Counted from the stretch's first letter, positions 33,190 to 41,576 are shown. The stretch: DNA of 45,540 nt from an uncultured Gemmatimonadota bacterium (GCA_937867645.1 CALMKE010000027.1:1-45540), one strand, 5' to 3'. Notes: a model not told the origin generated them from the sequence alone. Translations and numbers: made by a program.

Positions 33190-33627
33190 TCAGACCCTCA
33201 GCGTGTCGCGCCTCCAGCTCGTGATCGCGCGCTTGATTGCGTCGTTGGTCGCGAACTCGCCGGCCAGGCACCGGCGGGCGAGCTCCGGAACTTCCGCGTC
33301 CGACGCGAATCGCAGCGCTATCAGCTGACCCAGGCGCAGCTCCGGGATCCGCGCGCGGAGATCGTCCGGCAGCACGCGGGCGAGCCGCAGCCTCTCCTCC
33401 TGGCTGATCAGCCGGTTCTGAAGAATGAGCGCCATGTGCCTCGCGGAGAACGCGAGCCCGTACAGCGCGGCAGCCTCGATCGTCGCCCAGATCGAGTCGA
33501 ACGACGGTTCGTCGAACGCGGCAACGAGCCGGATCGCCACATTCGCGATCAGGATCGGTGACACGAAAAGGTGAAACAGCGGGTTCACCCGCCTGTGATT
33601 GAGGTAGGTCTGCGGCTTGTCGTTCAT
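33190..33627 (-). CDS. DUF6526 membrane protein
   Basis: A 145-residue protein. Two membrane helices lie at about 17-37 (PLFHLFVSPILIANVAIRLVAA) and 45-65. The rest is a soluble helical part with QNRLISQEERLRLARVLP and LIALRFASDAEVPELARRCL. This pattern, including NHRRVNPLFHLF at the start, fits DUF6526. It is divergent from the OsmC gene. Function unknown. Confidence 0.82.
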   Translation of the reverse strand: MNDKPQTYLNHRRVNPLFHLFVSPILIANVAIRLVAAFDEPSFDSIWATIEAAALYGLAFSARHMALILQNRLISQEERLRLARVLPDDLRARIPELRLGQLIALRFASDAEVPELARRCLAGEFATNDAIKRAITSWRRDTLRV

Positions 33628-33717
33628 TGGGAGGTCGCGGTGGTGGACGAGGCAATGTAGCGCGCCATTAGCTTTCTGCTGTTGCGGCGGGTCAATCGAA
33701 TCAGAATGGAGCGAGTC

Positions 33718-34149
33718 ATGCCGACGAGAAAGGGAAGCGCGGTCTGGGAGGGCGGCCTGAAATCAGGCAAGGGCAACTTCCGCGGTGAGGGCGGGGCGAT
33801 CAGCGGGGCGTACAGCTTCGGCTCGCGCTTCGAGGAAGGAACGGGATCGAATCCCGAAGAGCTGCTGGCCGCCGCGGAGGCGGCGTGCTTCAGCATGGCG
33901 CTGAGTGGAGCGCTGGAGAAGAACGGCACGACGCCCACACGTGTGGAATCGGATGCGCATTGCACGGTGGAGAAGGTCGGCGCGGGCTTCAAGATCACGA
34001 CGATGAAGCTCGTGACCCGGGCCACGGTGCCGGGGCTGGACGACGCGACGTTTCAGCGGATCGCGAACGAGGCGAAGGAAGGCTGCCCCGTGTCCACGGC
34101 GCTCAAGGGCAACGTGGACATTCAGCTGGACGCGAAGCTCGTTTCCTGA
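33718..34149 (+). CDS. OsmC/Ohr family peroxiredoxin
   Basis: A 143-residue thiol peroxidase of the OsmC family that reduces organic hydroperoxides. The two redox Cys are in EAACFSMAL and EGCPVSTAL, about 60 residues apart as expected. GTGSNPEELLAAAEAACFSMALS is the classic OsmC block. ATG 33718 has GGAG seven bases upstream and gives the usual length; upstream ATG 33706 is possible. Cytoplasmic. It converges with the MscS gene, only one base apart. Confidence 0.93.
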   Translation: MPTRKGSAVWEGGLKSGKGNFRGEGGAISGAYSFGSRFEEGTGSNPEELLAAAEAACFSMALSGALEKNGTTPTRVESDAHCTVEKVGAGFKITTMKLVTRATVPGLDDATFQRIANEAKEGCPVSTALKGNVDIQLDAKLVS

Positions 34150-34150
34150 G

Positions 34151-35179
34151 CTAGTTCGCCCGCTGGACGGCGGCCTGCGACAGTAGCCGGATCCCCGCCG
34201 CGGCAAACGCCCGGCGGGTCTCCAGCAGGAAAGCTTCCTGCGCCGCGGCCGCCGCGGCCGCGTCCGGGGTCGTGACGAAATACACCGTCTCGAATTCCAG
34301 CGCGGACTCGGTCACCGCGCGCAGGTGTGTGCCCTCCAGCCGCGCGCCGGGGCGCGCGGCGAGCGCCGCGCCGAGCAGCCCGGGAAGCCGCTCGATCGCG
34401 TCGTCGCCCAGGTCCGGCGGCACGCGCGTCAACACGATGGCGCGCCGTTGGCGCATGTTCCGGAAGTTGCGGATGCGTCCCTTGAGCAGGTCTCCGTTCG
34501 ACGCGACGATCAGCTCGCCGGTTACGCTGCGAATGCGCGTGCTTTTGAGCCCGATGTGCTCGACCGTTCCGGCGAACGCGTCGAACTCGATGTGATCTCC
34601 GACGACGAACGGCTTGTCCAGCACGATCGAGAGAGCCGCGAACAGGTCGCCGAGTATGTTCTGGAGCGCGAGCGCCACCGCTATGCCGGTGATCCCGAGT
34701 CCGGTCACCAGCGCGGTGATGTTTATGCCGAAGGTGTCGAGCGCGACGAGCAGCAGCACCACCCACAGCGCGAACCGCGCGACGTAGCTCAGCGCGTTCA
34801 TCGTGGTGACGCTGCCCGGATCGGCCGCGGCGCCGCGTCTCGCCGAGTAGTGCGCGAACCAGTAGCCAATGGCCGCGTTTCCCCAATGGGCGATCTGCAC
34901 GAGCACCGCGACAATCGCGACCCAGCGGAGCGTGCGCCGCAGCGGGTCGGTGACGTCCACGACCAGAAAGACCACGGCGATCGCCACCAGCACGAGGAAC
35001 ACGAGCCGCGTTCCGCGCAGGAGCCTGATGGCGACGTTGTCCACGGTGGTGGGTGTGCGGTCGGCCAGGCGCGCAATCCGGCCCAGCACCAGCCGCTTCA
35101 GCGCGCCCAACAGGAGCGCCACGACCAGGATGATCGCGAGCGCCGTGGCCCAGCTCGTCAGTGAGTTGCCGTAGATCAA
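34151..35179 (-). CDS. Small-conductance mechanosensitive channel (MscS family)
   Basis: A 342-residue inner-membrane channel. About four membrane helices precede the pore helix; the MscS pore/beta block is GLGITGIAVALALQNILGDLFAALSIVLDKPFVVGDHIEF, followed by GTVEHIGLKSTRIRSVTGELIVASNGDLL. The cytoplasmic vestibule ends at residue 342. The TTG start at 35179 overlaps the RecQ stop (TTGA), with GGAG about 11 bases before it; the frame stays open upstream inside recQ. It protects against osmotic downshock. The coupling to recQ is an arrangement of position, with no known functional link. Confidence 0.9.
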   Translation of the reverse strand: MIYGNSLTSWATALAIILVVALLLGALKRLVLGRIARLADRTPTTVDNVAIRLLRGTRLVFLVLVAIAVVFLVVDVTDPLRRTLRWVAIVAVLVQIAHWGNAAIGYWFAHYSARRGAAADPGSVTTMNALSYVARFALWVVLLLVALDTFGINITALVTGLGITGIAVALALQNILGDLFAALSIVLDKPFVVGDHIEFDAFAGTVEHIGLKSTRIRSVTGELIVASNGDLLKGRIRNFRNMRQRRAIVLTRVPPDLGDDAIERLPGLLGAALAARPGARLEGTHLRAVTESALEFETVYFVTTPDAAAAAAAQEAFLLETRRAFAAAGIRLLSQAAVQRAN

Positions 35180-36675
35180 GCCGTGGCTTTCTCCGTGATC
35201 TCCTCCGACCCGGTTTCCCAGTTGTCCATCTCGTCGCACGCGTCGCAGTTGCCGCAGCGCCAGTCGGGCTCGACCTCCTCGCCGAAGTGCTCGAGGATGA
35301 ACCGCGTCCTGCATTCCGCCGTCTGGCAGAACTCGATCATGGTACGGAGCTTCTGCTGGTCGCGCGCGCGCCGCTCTTCATAGTCGAGAAGATCGGCGCT
35401 GAGGTTGACCGATGTCAAACGGTCGGCCAGCCGCTCCCATTTTCCGTCCCGGTGCTCGCGCACGACTCCGTGCCGCTTTAGCAGGGAGAAGACGATTCGC
35501 GTCTTTCGCAGCGGTACCCCCGTCTGCTCCGAGATGTCGGCGGCGGGAACAGGCTGCCCGATTGGATACTGCTCCAGCGCGATCGCGACGCGCGCCGCTT
35601 CCTCGACCTCGGGATATTTCCCGCCGAGGAAGTACGATTGAATCCTGCGATCCTCCACCCGGTACAGCACGGTGCACACCGCGGGCTTTCCGTCGCGGCC
35701 CGCGCGCCCCGCCTCCTGGTAGTACGCCTCGATGGACCCGGGAAAATGGTAGTGCAGCACGAACCGCAGGTCGTGCTTGTCTATGCCGAGGCCGAACGCG
35801 TTCGTGGCGATGATCGCCTTGATTTTGTTCGCCATGAACATCTCCTGCGCTTCCTTCCGGTCCGCGGCCGGCATCTTCCCGTGGTAGATGGCGATGGGAT
35901 ACTGCTCGCGGAACTTCTCGTGCAGCCGCTCGGCTTCCTTGACCGTCGCCACATAAATCACGCCGACGCCGTCGCCGTCCCGGAGAGTGCGCTCCACGAC
36001 CGCGTCCTTGATCCCGTCGTTCACCGTCCGCCTGACCTCGAACCGCAGGTTGGGGCGCGCGAAGCCGGTGATCGTGACGTGCGGGTCCTTCATGCCCAGC
36101 TGGTGCACGATGTCCTTCTGGACTTCGGCGGTGGCCGTGGCGGTGAGGGCGAGGATCGGCGGACGCCCGAGCCGCTTCGCGATGTTGCCCAACGCGAGAT
36201 AGTCGGGGCGGAAGTCGTGCCCCCACTGGCTGACGCAGTGCGCTTCGTCAACCACGAAGAGGTTGATCTTGCGGCCCAGCAGGTGCTCGAAAAACTCCCG
36301 GTCCTTGAACCGTTCGGGAGTGAGGTAGAGGATGTCGCCTTCGCCCTCGCTGATCTGCCGGTGGGTCTCGCGGGATTCCGAGGTGGACAGATGCGAGTGC
36401 ATCGCCACGGAATCCACGCCCTGCGCCAGCAGCTTGTCGTGCTGGTCCTTCATGAGGGCGATGAGAGGCGTGACCACGATCGTGAGGCCGTGCAGCATGA
36501 CCGCGCCGAGCTGGTATACGAGCGACTTGCCGCTTCCGGTCGGCATGACCACCAGCACGTCCCGGCCTTCGATGAGCGCTTCGACCGGCTCCCACTGGCC
36601 GCGACGGAAGTCCTTGTGGCCGAAACGCTCCCGCAGGCATGCGACAGCCTCGGCCCTTGTTATAGTTTGGGGCAT
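35176..36675 (-). CDS. recQ: RecQ-family ATP-dependent DNA helicase
   Basis: A 499-residue 3'-5' DNA helicase used in recombination repair. Walker A is VVMPTGSGKSLVYQL, motif II DEAHCVSQWGHDFRPDYLALG, and motif VI is in YYQEAGRAGRDGKPA. A zinc-binding region has Cys in ECRTRF and CGNCDAC. Between the helicase and zinc parts lies an HTH-like stretch (ADISEQTGVPLRKTRIVFSLL). The HRDC domain of longer RecQ proteins is absent. ATG 36675 is the start, without a visible ribosome site. The downstream MscS gene overlaps its stop. Confidence 0.95.
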   Translation of the reverse strand: MPQTITRAEAVACLRERFGHKDFRRGQWEPVEALIEGRDVLVVMPTGSGKSLVYQLGAVMLHGLTIVVTPLIALMKDQHDKLLAQGVDSVAMHSHLSTSESRETHRQISEGEGDILYLTPERFKDREFFEHLLGRKINLFVVDEAHCVSQWGHDFRPDYLALGNIAKRLGRPPILALTATATAEVQKDIVHQLGMKDPHVTITGFARPNLRFEVRRTVNDGIKDAVVERTLRDGDGVGVIYVATVKEAERLHEKFREQYPIAIYHGKMPAADRKEAQEMFMANKIKAIIATNAFGLGIDKHDLRFVLHYHFPGSIEAYYQEAGRAGRDGKPAVCTVLYRVEDRRIQSYFLGGKYPEVEEAARVAIALEQYPIGQPVPAADISEQTGVPLRKTRIVFSLLKRHGVVREHRDGKWERLADRLTSVNLSADLLDYEERRARDQQKLRTMIEFCQTAECRTRFILEHFGEEVEPDWRCGNCDACDEMDNWETGSEEITEKATA

Positions 36676-36718
36676 TGCGGGGTATTAGGGCACGAACTAT
36701 TCCGCGATAACTGAGCTA

Positions 36719-36753
36719 ATGGCTATTGGCTATTGGCTATTGGCTATTGGCTA
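36719..36753. repeat. Heptameric array GGCTATT
   Basis: Four units of GGCTATT plus GGCTA (36721-36753). The same word, inverted, forms the array at 2883-2905. It lies between the divergent recQ and msrP genes and before the msrP ribosome site. Confidence 0.9.
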
Positions 36754-36779
36754 CCTGCGCAAGCCAGAGGAGGATCGGG

Positions 36780-37700
36780 ATGCTGATCAGGCGACCGGAC
36801 GACATTCCCGCGAGCGAAATCACCGACGAGCGGCTGTACCTGAACCGGCGCTCGTTCATCGCCACGAGCGGTCTTCTTGGCGTGGCGGCGGCGACCGGCG
36901 CGCTGCCCGGCTGTCTCAAGGCTTCTCCTTCCGACGAGCAGGCCTCGGACAAGCTCACGCCCTACGAAGACGTCACGACGTACAACAACTATTACGAGTT
37001 CGGCACGGGCAAAGAGGATCCGGCGGAGAACGCCGGGTCGTTCCGTACGCGACCCTGGAGCGTCGCGGTGGAAGGACTGGTGAGGAAGCCCGCCGTCTAC
37101 AACCTCGAGGACATTCTTCGCCCCGTGCGCCCCGAGGAGCGCGTGTACAGGCTGCGGTGCGTGGAAGGCTGGTCCATGGTGATTCCGTGGCTCGGCTTCC
37201 CGCTCGCGTCGCTGATCAACCGCGTCGAGCCGACGTCGCAGGCGAGGTACGTCGAGTTCACCACGCTGCACGATCCCAGGCAGATGCCGGGTCAGCGGCG
37301 GCCCGTGCTCGACTGGCCGTACACCGAAGGGCTGCGCCTGGACGAGGCGCTGCACCCGCTGACGATTCTCGCGACGGGACTGTACGGCCGGCCGCTGCCC
37401 AATCAGAACGGAGCGCCGCTCCGCCTGGTCGTGCCTTGGAAGTACGGCTTCAAGAGCATCAAGGGAATCGTCAAGCTGCGGTTCACCGACCGGCAGCCGG
37501 CGACGGCGTGGAACAAGGCGGCGCCGGCGGAATACGGCTTCTATTCGAACGTGAATCCGGAAGTGGATCACCCGCGCTGGAGCCAGGCCAAGGAGCGCCG
37601 CATCGGAGAGTTCCTCCGGCGCAGGACGCTGATGTTCAACGGCTACGGCGACCAGGTGGCGCGGATGTACGCCGGGATGGATCTGCGCAGGTTCTACTGA
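36780..37700 (+). CDS. msrP: Periplasmic methionine sulfoxide reductase, molybdopterin subunit
   Basis: Reduces methionine sulfoxide in oxidised periplasmic proteins, using electrons from MsrQ. 306 residues. The Tat motif RRSFIATSG (Arg23-Arg24) precedes a hydrophobic stretch. The molybdenum ligand Cys127 is in LRCVEGWSM, and [13 protein letters not shown] is a family block. ATG 36780 has AGAGGAGGATC as ribosome site. The frame is open upstream through the GGCTATT repeats, but those are not coding. msrQ follows. Confidence 0.95.
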   Translation: MLIRRPDDIPASEITDERLYLNRRSFIATSGLLGVAAATGALPGCLKASPSDEQASDKLTPYEDVTTYNNYYEFGTGKEDPAENAGSFRTRPWSVAVEGLVRKPAVYNLEDILRPVRPEERVYRLRCVEGWSMVIPWLGFPLASLINRVEPTSQARYVEFTTLHDPRQMPGQRRPVLDWPYTEGLRLDEALHPLTILATGLYGRPLPNQNGAPLRLVVPWKYGFKSIKGIVKLRFTDRQPATAWNKAAPAEYGFYSNVNPEVDHPRWSQAKERRIGEFLRRRTLMFNGYGDQVARMYAGMDLRRFY

Positions 37701-37704
37701 GAGG

Positions 37705-38331
37705 ATCCCACTCTCGCGCCGCTCCACCGTAATCAAGCCGGTCGTATTCCTCGCGGCGCTCGCGCCGCTCGGCCTGCTTGTCTGGGACGCCTTCACCGAC
37801 AACCTGGGCGCGAATCCGATCGAGGAGATCGAGCTGCGCACGGGACGCTGGGCGCTGCGCTTCATTGCCATCACCCTCGCGGTGACGCCTCTGCGCCGGC
37901 TCACGGGCTGGAACGAAGCGATCAAGTACCGCCGCATGCTGGGACTGTTCGCTTTCTTCTACGCGACGATGCACCTGGCCGCGTTCATCGGGCTCGACAT
38001 GTTCTTCGACGTAAGTGACATCGTCGAGGACATAGTGAAGCACCCGTACATCACCATCGGCATGGCGACGTGGCTGCTGTTGCTTCCGCTCGCCATCACC
38101 TCGACGAAAGGATGGATCCGCCGGCTGGGGGGAAAGCGCTGGAACAGGCTGCATCAGCTGATTTACGTCGCCGCGATCACCGGCACGATCCACTACCTCT
38201 GGGCGGTGAAGAAGGACACCTTCCTGCCGCTCGTGTACCTCACCATAATCGTTGCTCTGCTCTTGTGGCGGCTATGGACGTGGTTGGCGAAGCGCCGGGC
38301 TCAAGGAGATCGTGCCGCGGCTACCTCTTGA
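37705..38331 (+). CDS. msrQ: Heme-binding membrane subunit MsrQ, start codon unusual
   Basis: About 208 residues, a b-type heme membrane protein that feeds electrons to MsrP. Six helices; WALRFIAITLAVTPLRRLTGW and YRRMLGLFAFFYATMHLAAF (His ligand) match the family, as does LHQLIYVAAITGTIHYLWAVK. The homology begins about at 37705 (IPLSRRSTVIKPVVFLAALAPLGLLVW), but no ATG, GTG or TTG is in frame there; the first is GTG 37882, which would remove the first helix. So the start is either ATC 37705 (or a nearby CTG) or there is a sequence error. Directly downstream of msrP. Confidence 0.82.
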   Translation: MPLSRRSTVIKPVVFLAALAPLGLLVWDAFTDNLGANPIEEIELRTGRWALRFIAITLAVTPLRRLTGWNEAIKYRRMLGLFAFFYATMHLAAFIGLDMFFDVSDIVEDIVKHPYITIGMATWLLLLPLAITSTKGWIRRLGGKRWNRLHQLIYVAAITGTIHYLWAVKKDTFLPLVYLTIIVALLLWRLWTWLAKRRAQGDRAAATS

Positions 38332-38390
38332 ACATCCGGAAGGCGGTGGAAGTATGCCTCATTTCCCGGAGCGCAATATCGCGGGTGCCA

Positions 38391-39236
38391 CTAGATCGCT
38401 TTTGCTACAGGCCCAGCCAAAGCTCTCAACACCGTGGCTCGGACACTTGCGGATACCTCGGCTTCGCTTCCCATGGCCTGCCCGCCGATCACGAGTTGAG
38501 CCGCGACTAACCTCAATAGACCGGGATGATTCGGCAATTCCGTGAGATTTTGGCGCCATTGTGCGAATTCACTCGGGTAGCGCTGCGCTAGCTCATGGAC
38601 TTGTTCTCTTGCGCCTTGGCCGAGCACTGGATCCCGGAGAATTTCGACAAGATATACGAGATCCTTGGCCATCTTATCGAGGCGCGATCTCGTTGCAAAT
38701 GACAGCCCCTTATGTAGGACATACGCTCCCAGAGTGGGCACGCGAATTCGTATAGCCGGGTCAAGTGATGCGTGAACGGCCGTGCCCACAGCGATCCACT
38801 GAGCGTTGTCGAGAAGAACATGCTGGCCGGGATAACCTTGCGCCGCCAAGTTAGGTTGGCCCTCGATGGGCACGGCAGTTCGTGGATCGTTACCCTCCGT
38901 AATGACATCAAGATCGATTACGGCCCCTCCAGGGCCGCTTTGAGTGAGGCGGATTGGCGTACCCTCGATGTCCTCTAGACACTCGTCTCGCTCGAAACCC
39001 GCCTCAGTAGCGAGCTCAATCAACGTGGGTCTCCCCGCCCGGAACAGCGTTCGCGGGATGGAAATATCGATGTCGTCGGTGTAGACCGGGCGATTTAAAG
39101 AAGCAACGTCCGTCAAATACAATGCGTGGACCCAACCGCCTATCAAAACGATATCGTGTGAATATGGCTGTAGGGCGAGTATAGTCCGCGCAAAAATGTC
39201 CCGAGGCGACTTGCGGGAATGAGGTCGCGAAGTCAT
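38391..39236 (-). CDS. Nucleotidyltransferase-fold protein, putative type IV toxin (AbiEii-like)
   Basis: A 281-residue protein. The nucleotidyltransferase signature is visible: G33-G34-W in LIGGWVHALYL, followed about 20 residues later by D55-x-D57 in YTDDIDIS. The middle and C-terminus are helical (LHKGLSFATRSRLDKMAKDLVYLVEIL). This fits AbiEii / GSU2403-like nucleotidyltransferases, the toxin half of AbiE-type systems, which modify tRNA or other targets. ATG 39236 overlaps the upstream gene (ATGA). Base composition is clearly lower in GC than elsewhere. Toxin status is inferred from the pairing, not proven. Confidence 0.75.
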   Translation of the reverse strand: MTSRPHSRKSPRDIFARTILALQPYSHDIVLIGGWVHALYLTDVASLNRPVYTDDIDISIPRTLFRAGRPTLIELATEAGFERDECLEDIEGTPIRLTQSGPGGAVIDLDVITEGNDPRTAVPIEGQPNLAAQGYPGQHVLLDNAQWIAVGTAVHASLDPAIRIRVPTLGAYVLHKGLSFATRSRLDKMAKDLVYLVEILRDPVLGQGAREQVHELAQRYPSEFAQWRQNLTELPNHPGLLRLVAAQLVIGGQAMGSEAEVSASVRATVLRALAGPVAKAI

Positions 39237-40333
39237 ACCACGAATTGTCCTAGCTGCTGCGCCGTGATGCCTAGCCGGCCACCCAGCAAAGTTCTCATGA
39301 GTATTTCCGCTGCTTCGCGACCGCGGAGAGGAAAGTGAACGAGGTCTAAATACACCTGAAGAGCTGACGCCACCGGTAGTTTTCCGACAACTTGCCGCCC
39401 AAAAAACGCAGAGATAGGGTAGCGAGGATTTAGCAAGTGAAAATTCCCGCTATTGTCACTCGGAACCAGGAATAATTCTGCCTGCGTTAGGCGGCGCACG
39501 GTGGCAAAGTGCTCTGGCGCCACGTAGAGATGGATCTGCTGGTGTTCTACGTGCCTTGCTAATAAGTCGCTCGCGGCGAGAAGGGTCAGTGCACTTGTGG
39601 CGCGCGACCGGGAAATTAGCGGCGGCAGTAGCTGAAGTAGTTCCTCGTATCGGAAGCCAGCGCTGTAAGACTCGACACGGTTGGCCTTCCAGGAGTAGCT
39701 CGCGGTCCAATCCTGAAGCATGCTAACGGGGTCGATTAGGCGGATTCCGTCTGCGGCTCTGTCGACATAGCCCCGCCGCACGAGTTCATCTGTTACGACC
39801 GATACCCATCCCTTGGTGACTGCGGCACTATCAGCAATCTCCGTTACGCGCCATTTCCTGTTGGCTCGTTCGCACAAGACTCGAAGTACCAACGAAGCTT
39901 TGTCCGAAAACGGGTTGATGGACGAAGGGTGTACCTCGAACAGTGGCGACTTCCCCTCGCTCTTAATGTCAATTACAAGACCGGTCGTACGTATAAAGAT
40001 CGTCCCATCGAAGTCAGCATGATTGATCTTTGCCGCGCGTAGTTCGTGCCGGCCACGTTCGCTTAGGTGGGGCACGACAAACAGTGCAATAGCCAGCGGA
40101 TCGCGTTGCTTCAGTATGCGTGCCTGCCGACGAAACACTTCGTAATGCGTGCGGAGTAAACGACTCTTGACTTCAACGTACAGGGGTCGTCTGGAACCTT
40201 CGTATTTGAGATCAAAGCGAAGATCGAATGGAGCCGAGGGTCCGGCACCAGGACGCAGCTTGATGTCGGCTCCTTCATCGAATAGCAAGGGCAAGCGCTG
40301 ATTCGCTGCGGCGACGAGGATGTGTGCATGCAT
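39233..40333 (-). CDS. AbiEi-type antitoxin with N-terminal endonuclease-fold domain
   Basis: A 366-residue protein. Residues about 14-125 resemble a PD-(D/E)xK restriction-endonuclease-like fold: FDLRFDL, then YVEVKS with Glu54-Val-Lys56, and VVPHLSERGRHELRAAKINHADFDGTIFI. Residues about 141-205 are a winged helix (LVLRVLCERANRKWRVTEIADSAAVTKGWVSVVTDELVRRGYVDR). The rest has the AbiEi-like C-terminal part (YSWKANRVESYS, LPVASALQVYLDLVHFPLRGREAAEIL). The family usually represses its own operon and neutralises the partner nucleotidyltransferase. It has its own strong promoter and GC-poor codons, suggesting transfer. Nuclease activity is uncertain, as the acidic residues before EVK are weakly placed. 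Confidence 0.8.
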   Translation of the reverse strand: MHAHILVAAANQRLPLLFDEGADIKLRPGAGPSAPFDLRFDLKYEGSRRPLYVEVKSRLLRTHYEVFRRQARILKQRDPLAIALFVVPHLSERGRHELRAAKINHADFDGTIFIRTTGLVIDIKSEGKSPLFEVHPSSINPFSDKASLVLRVLCERANRKWRVTEIADSAAVTKGWVSVVTDELVRRGYVDRAADGIRLIDPVSMLQDWTASYSWKANRVESYSAGFRYEELLQLLPPLISRSRATSALTLLAASDLLARHVEHQQIHLYVAPEHFATVRRLTQAELFLVPSDNSGNFHLLNPRYPISAFFGRQVVGKLPVASALQVYLDLVHFPLRGREAAEILMRTLLGGRLGITAQQLGQFVV

Positions 40334-40353
40334 AGTTTATGTAGACGGCCGTA

Positions 40354-40402
40354 TTTGGTAAGTACTAAACAACATAATACAGCTAAACAGCGGAGGGGTC
40401 AA
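40354..40402 (-). promoter_or_regulatory. Promoter and probable operator of the AbiE-like pair
   Basis: Minus strand: TTGACC (40402-40397), a 17-bp spacer, TATTAT (40379-40374), near consensus. A 16-bp imperfect palindrome TTTGGTAAGTACTAAA (40354-40369, 12 of 16 symmetric) covers the expected transcription start, and GTTTAG is repeated directly at 40389-40384 and 40370-40365. Fits autorepression by the antitoxin. Confidence 0.75.
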
Positions 40403-40546
40403 GAGATTGTGTGAGAAGATTTACCCATTCCTGGGGTAGGAATACTTTTGAAGTGAAGCGCTGGCGAGTAACCCACTCGCCACGGCAACTGAGGGCTATT
40501 TACCGGCCAACGGCTGGATAGCGCGGTATCCAAGTCCGCACGGAGG

Positions 40547-41548
40547 CTACTTCCTGAACATCCCCGTGATCCCGCCGGAAGTCAGAGCCGCCAGATGCGC
40601 GAGGACCAGTGAGCGAGCAATCCCCGGGCTGCTGGCCAGGTAGCGCGGCTCCCACTCCGGATCGAACGACTGCTTGAATTCCCGGAGGCCCTCGAAGTTG
40701 TAGAAGCGCCCGCTCAAGCTCGTGAGCGCGTACCGCAACCACCGTATCCGGCCGCCTTCGCCGAGCGGGCTCACTCCGGCGAGCGGGGACATCCCGAGGC
40801 TGACGCTGTCGTATCCCTGCTCGCCCGCCCACTCGATCAGATCCACCAGCAGAGCGTGCATCGTTCCCGGCGGCGCCCCCGCGCCCGAGCGCATGAGATC
40901 AACCTCGAGCTGTCGCCTCGAGCCGGATGACCAGACCGTCGCGAATGCGACTACTGCTCCACTGACGCGCGCGACAGCAACGGGAAAGCGGTTGACGTAA
41001 TCGGGCCGGAACGCCCCGAGCGAGAACCCCTTTTCCCGGCCGCGCTGCTGCCGCAGCCAGTCGTCGGAGACACTCTCCAGGTCGCGCATGACCGGCTCAC
41101 TCCCGCCGGCAGGAATGACTTCCACGGTGACTCCGCTCTCCCGTGCCTGCTTCCGGCTGCGGCGCAGGCGGCGGCGTCCTGGGCCATCGAGCGTGAAGTC
41201 AACCGCGGGAACACGCGCCATCTCGCCGACCTTACCCACCAGGAAGTTCTCCTCCAGGTACATCCCAATGTTGTCAGGTGCGACCTTGTAGAACGCGGGC
41301 CAGGCCGACGCGGCGGTCGCCGCGTCGGCGAACAACCGCACCATGCTCGCCAGCTCGGCGGCCGGTCCAACGGGATCTCCCGCCGAGATCCAGCTGCACC
41401 GGCTACGGCCGTACATCACGAACGCATTGCGCTCCGCGTTGAACAGGAGCGACTTGTCGCCGAGGAAGACTCCCTGGGCGCTCGGCTCAGCGCCGCGCGC
41501 GATGATTGCGGCGGCGGCGGCGAGGTCGGCCTCAGTCGCAGCTTTCAT
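40547..41548 (-). CDS. Stand-alone MprF-type aminoacyl-lipid synthase domain (DUF2156)
   Basis: A 333-residue protein matching the C-terminal catalytic domain of MprF, which transfers an amino acid from aminoacyl-tRNA to phosphatidylglycerol. Blocks are AFVMYGRSRCSWISAGDPVGP, GRRRLRRSRKQARESGVTVEV, FSLGAFRPDYVNRFPVAVARV and FYNFEGLREFKQSFDPEWEPRYL. It lacks the N-terminal flippase helices and has no clear membrane segment, so it would be a cytosolic or peripheral form. The lipid substrate may differ (for example ornithine- or diacylglycerol-linked). ATG 41548; divergent from the methyltransferase gene 28 bp away. Confidence 0.87.
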   Translation of the reverse strand: MKAATEADLAAAAAIIARGAEPSAQGVFLGDKSLLFNAERNAFVMYGRSRCSWISAGDPVGPAAELASMVRLFADAATAASAWPAFYKVAPDNIGMYLEENFLVGKVGEMARVPAVDFTLDGPGRRRLRRSRKQARESGVTVEVIPAGGSEPVMRDLESVSDDWLRQQRGREKGFSLGAFRPDYVNRFPVAVARVSGAVVAFATVWSSGSRRQLEVDLMRSGAGAPPGTMHALLVDLIEWAGEQGYDSVSLGMSPLAGVSPLGEGGRIRWLRYALTSLSGRFYNFEGLREFKQSFDPEWEPRYLASSPGIARSLVLAHLAALTSGGITGMFRK

Positions 41549-41576
41549 TTTGCGGTCAAAGCAGTAACCTCAGGCC

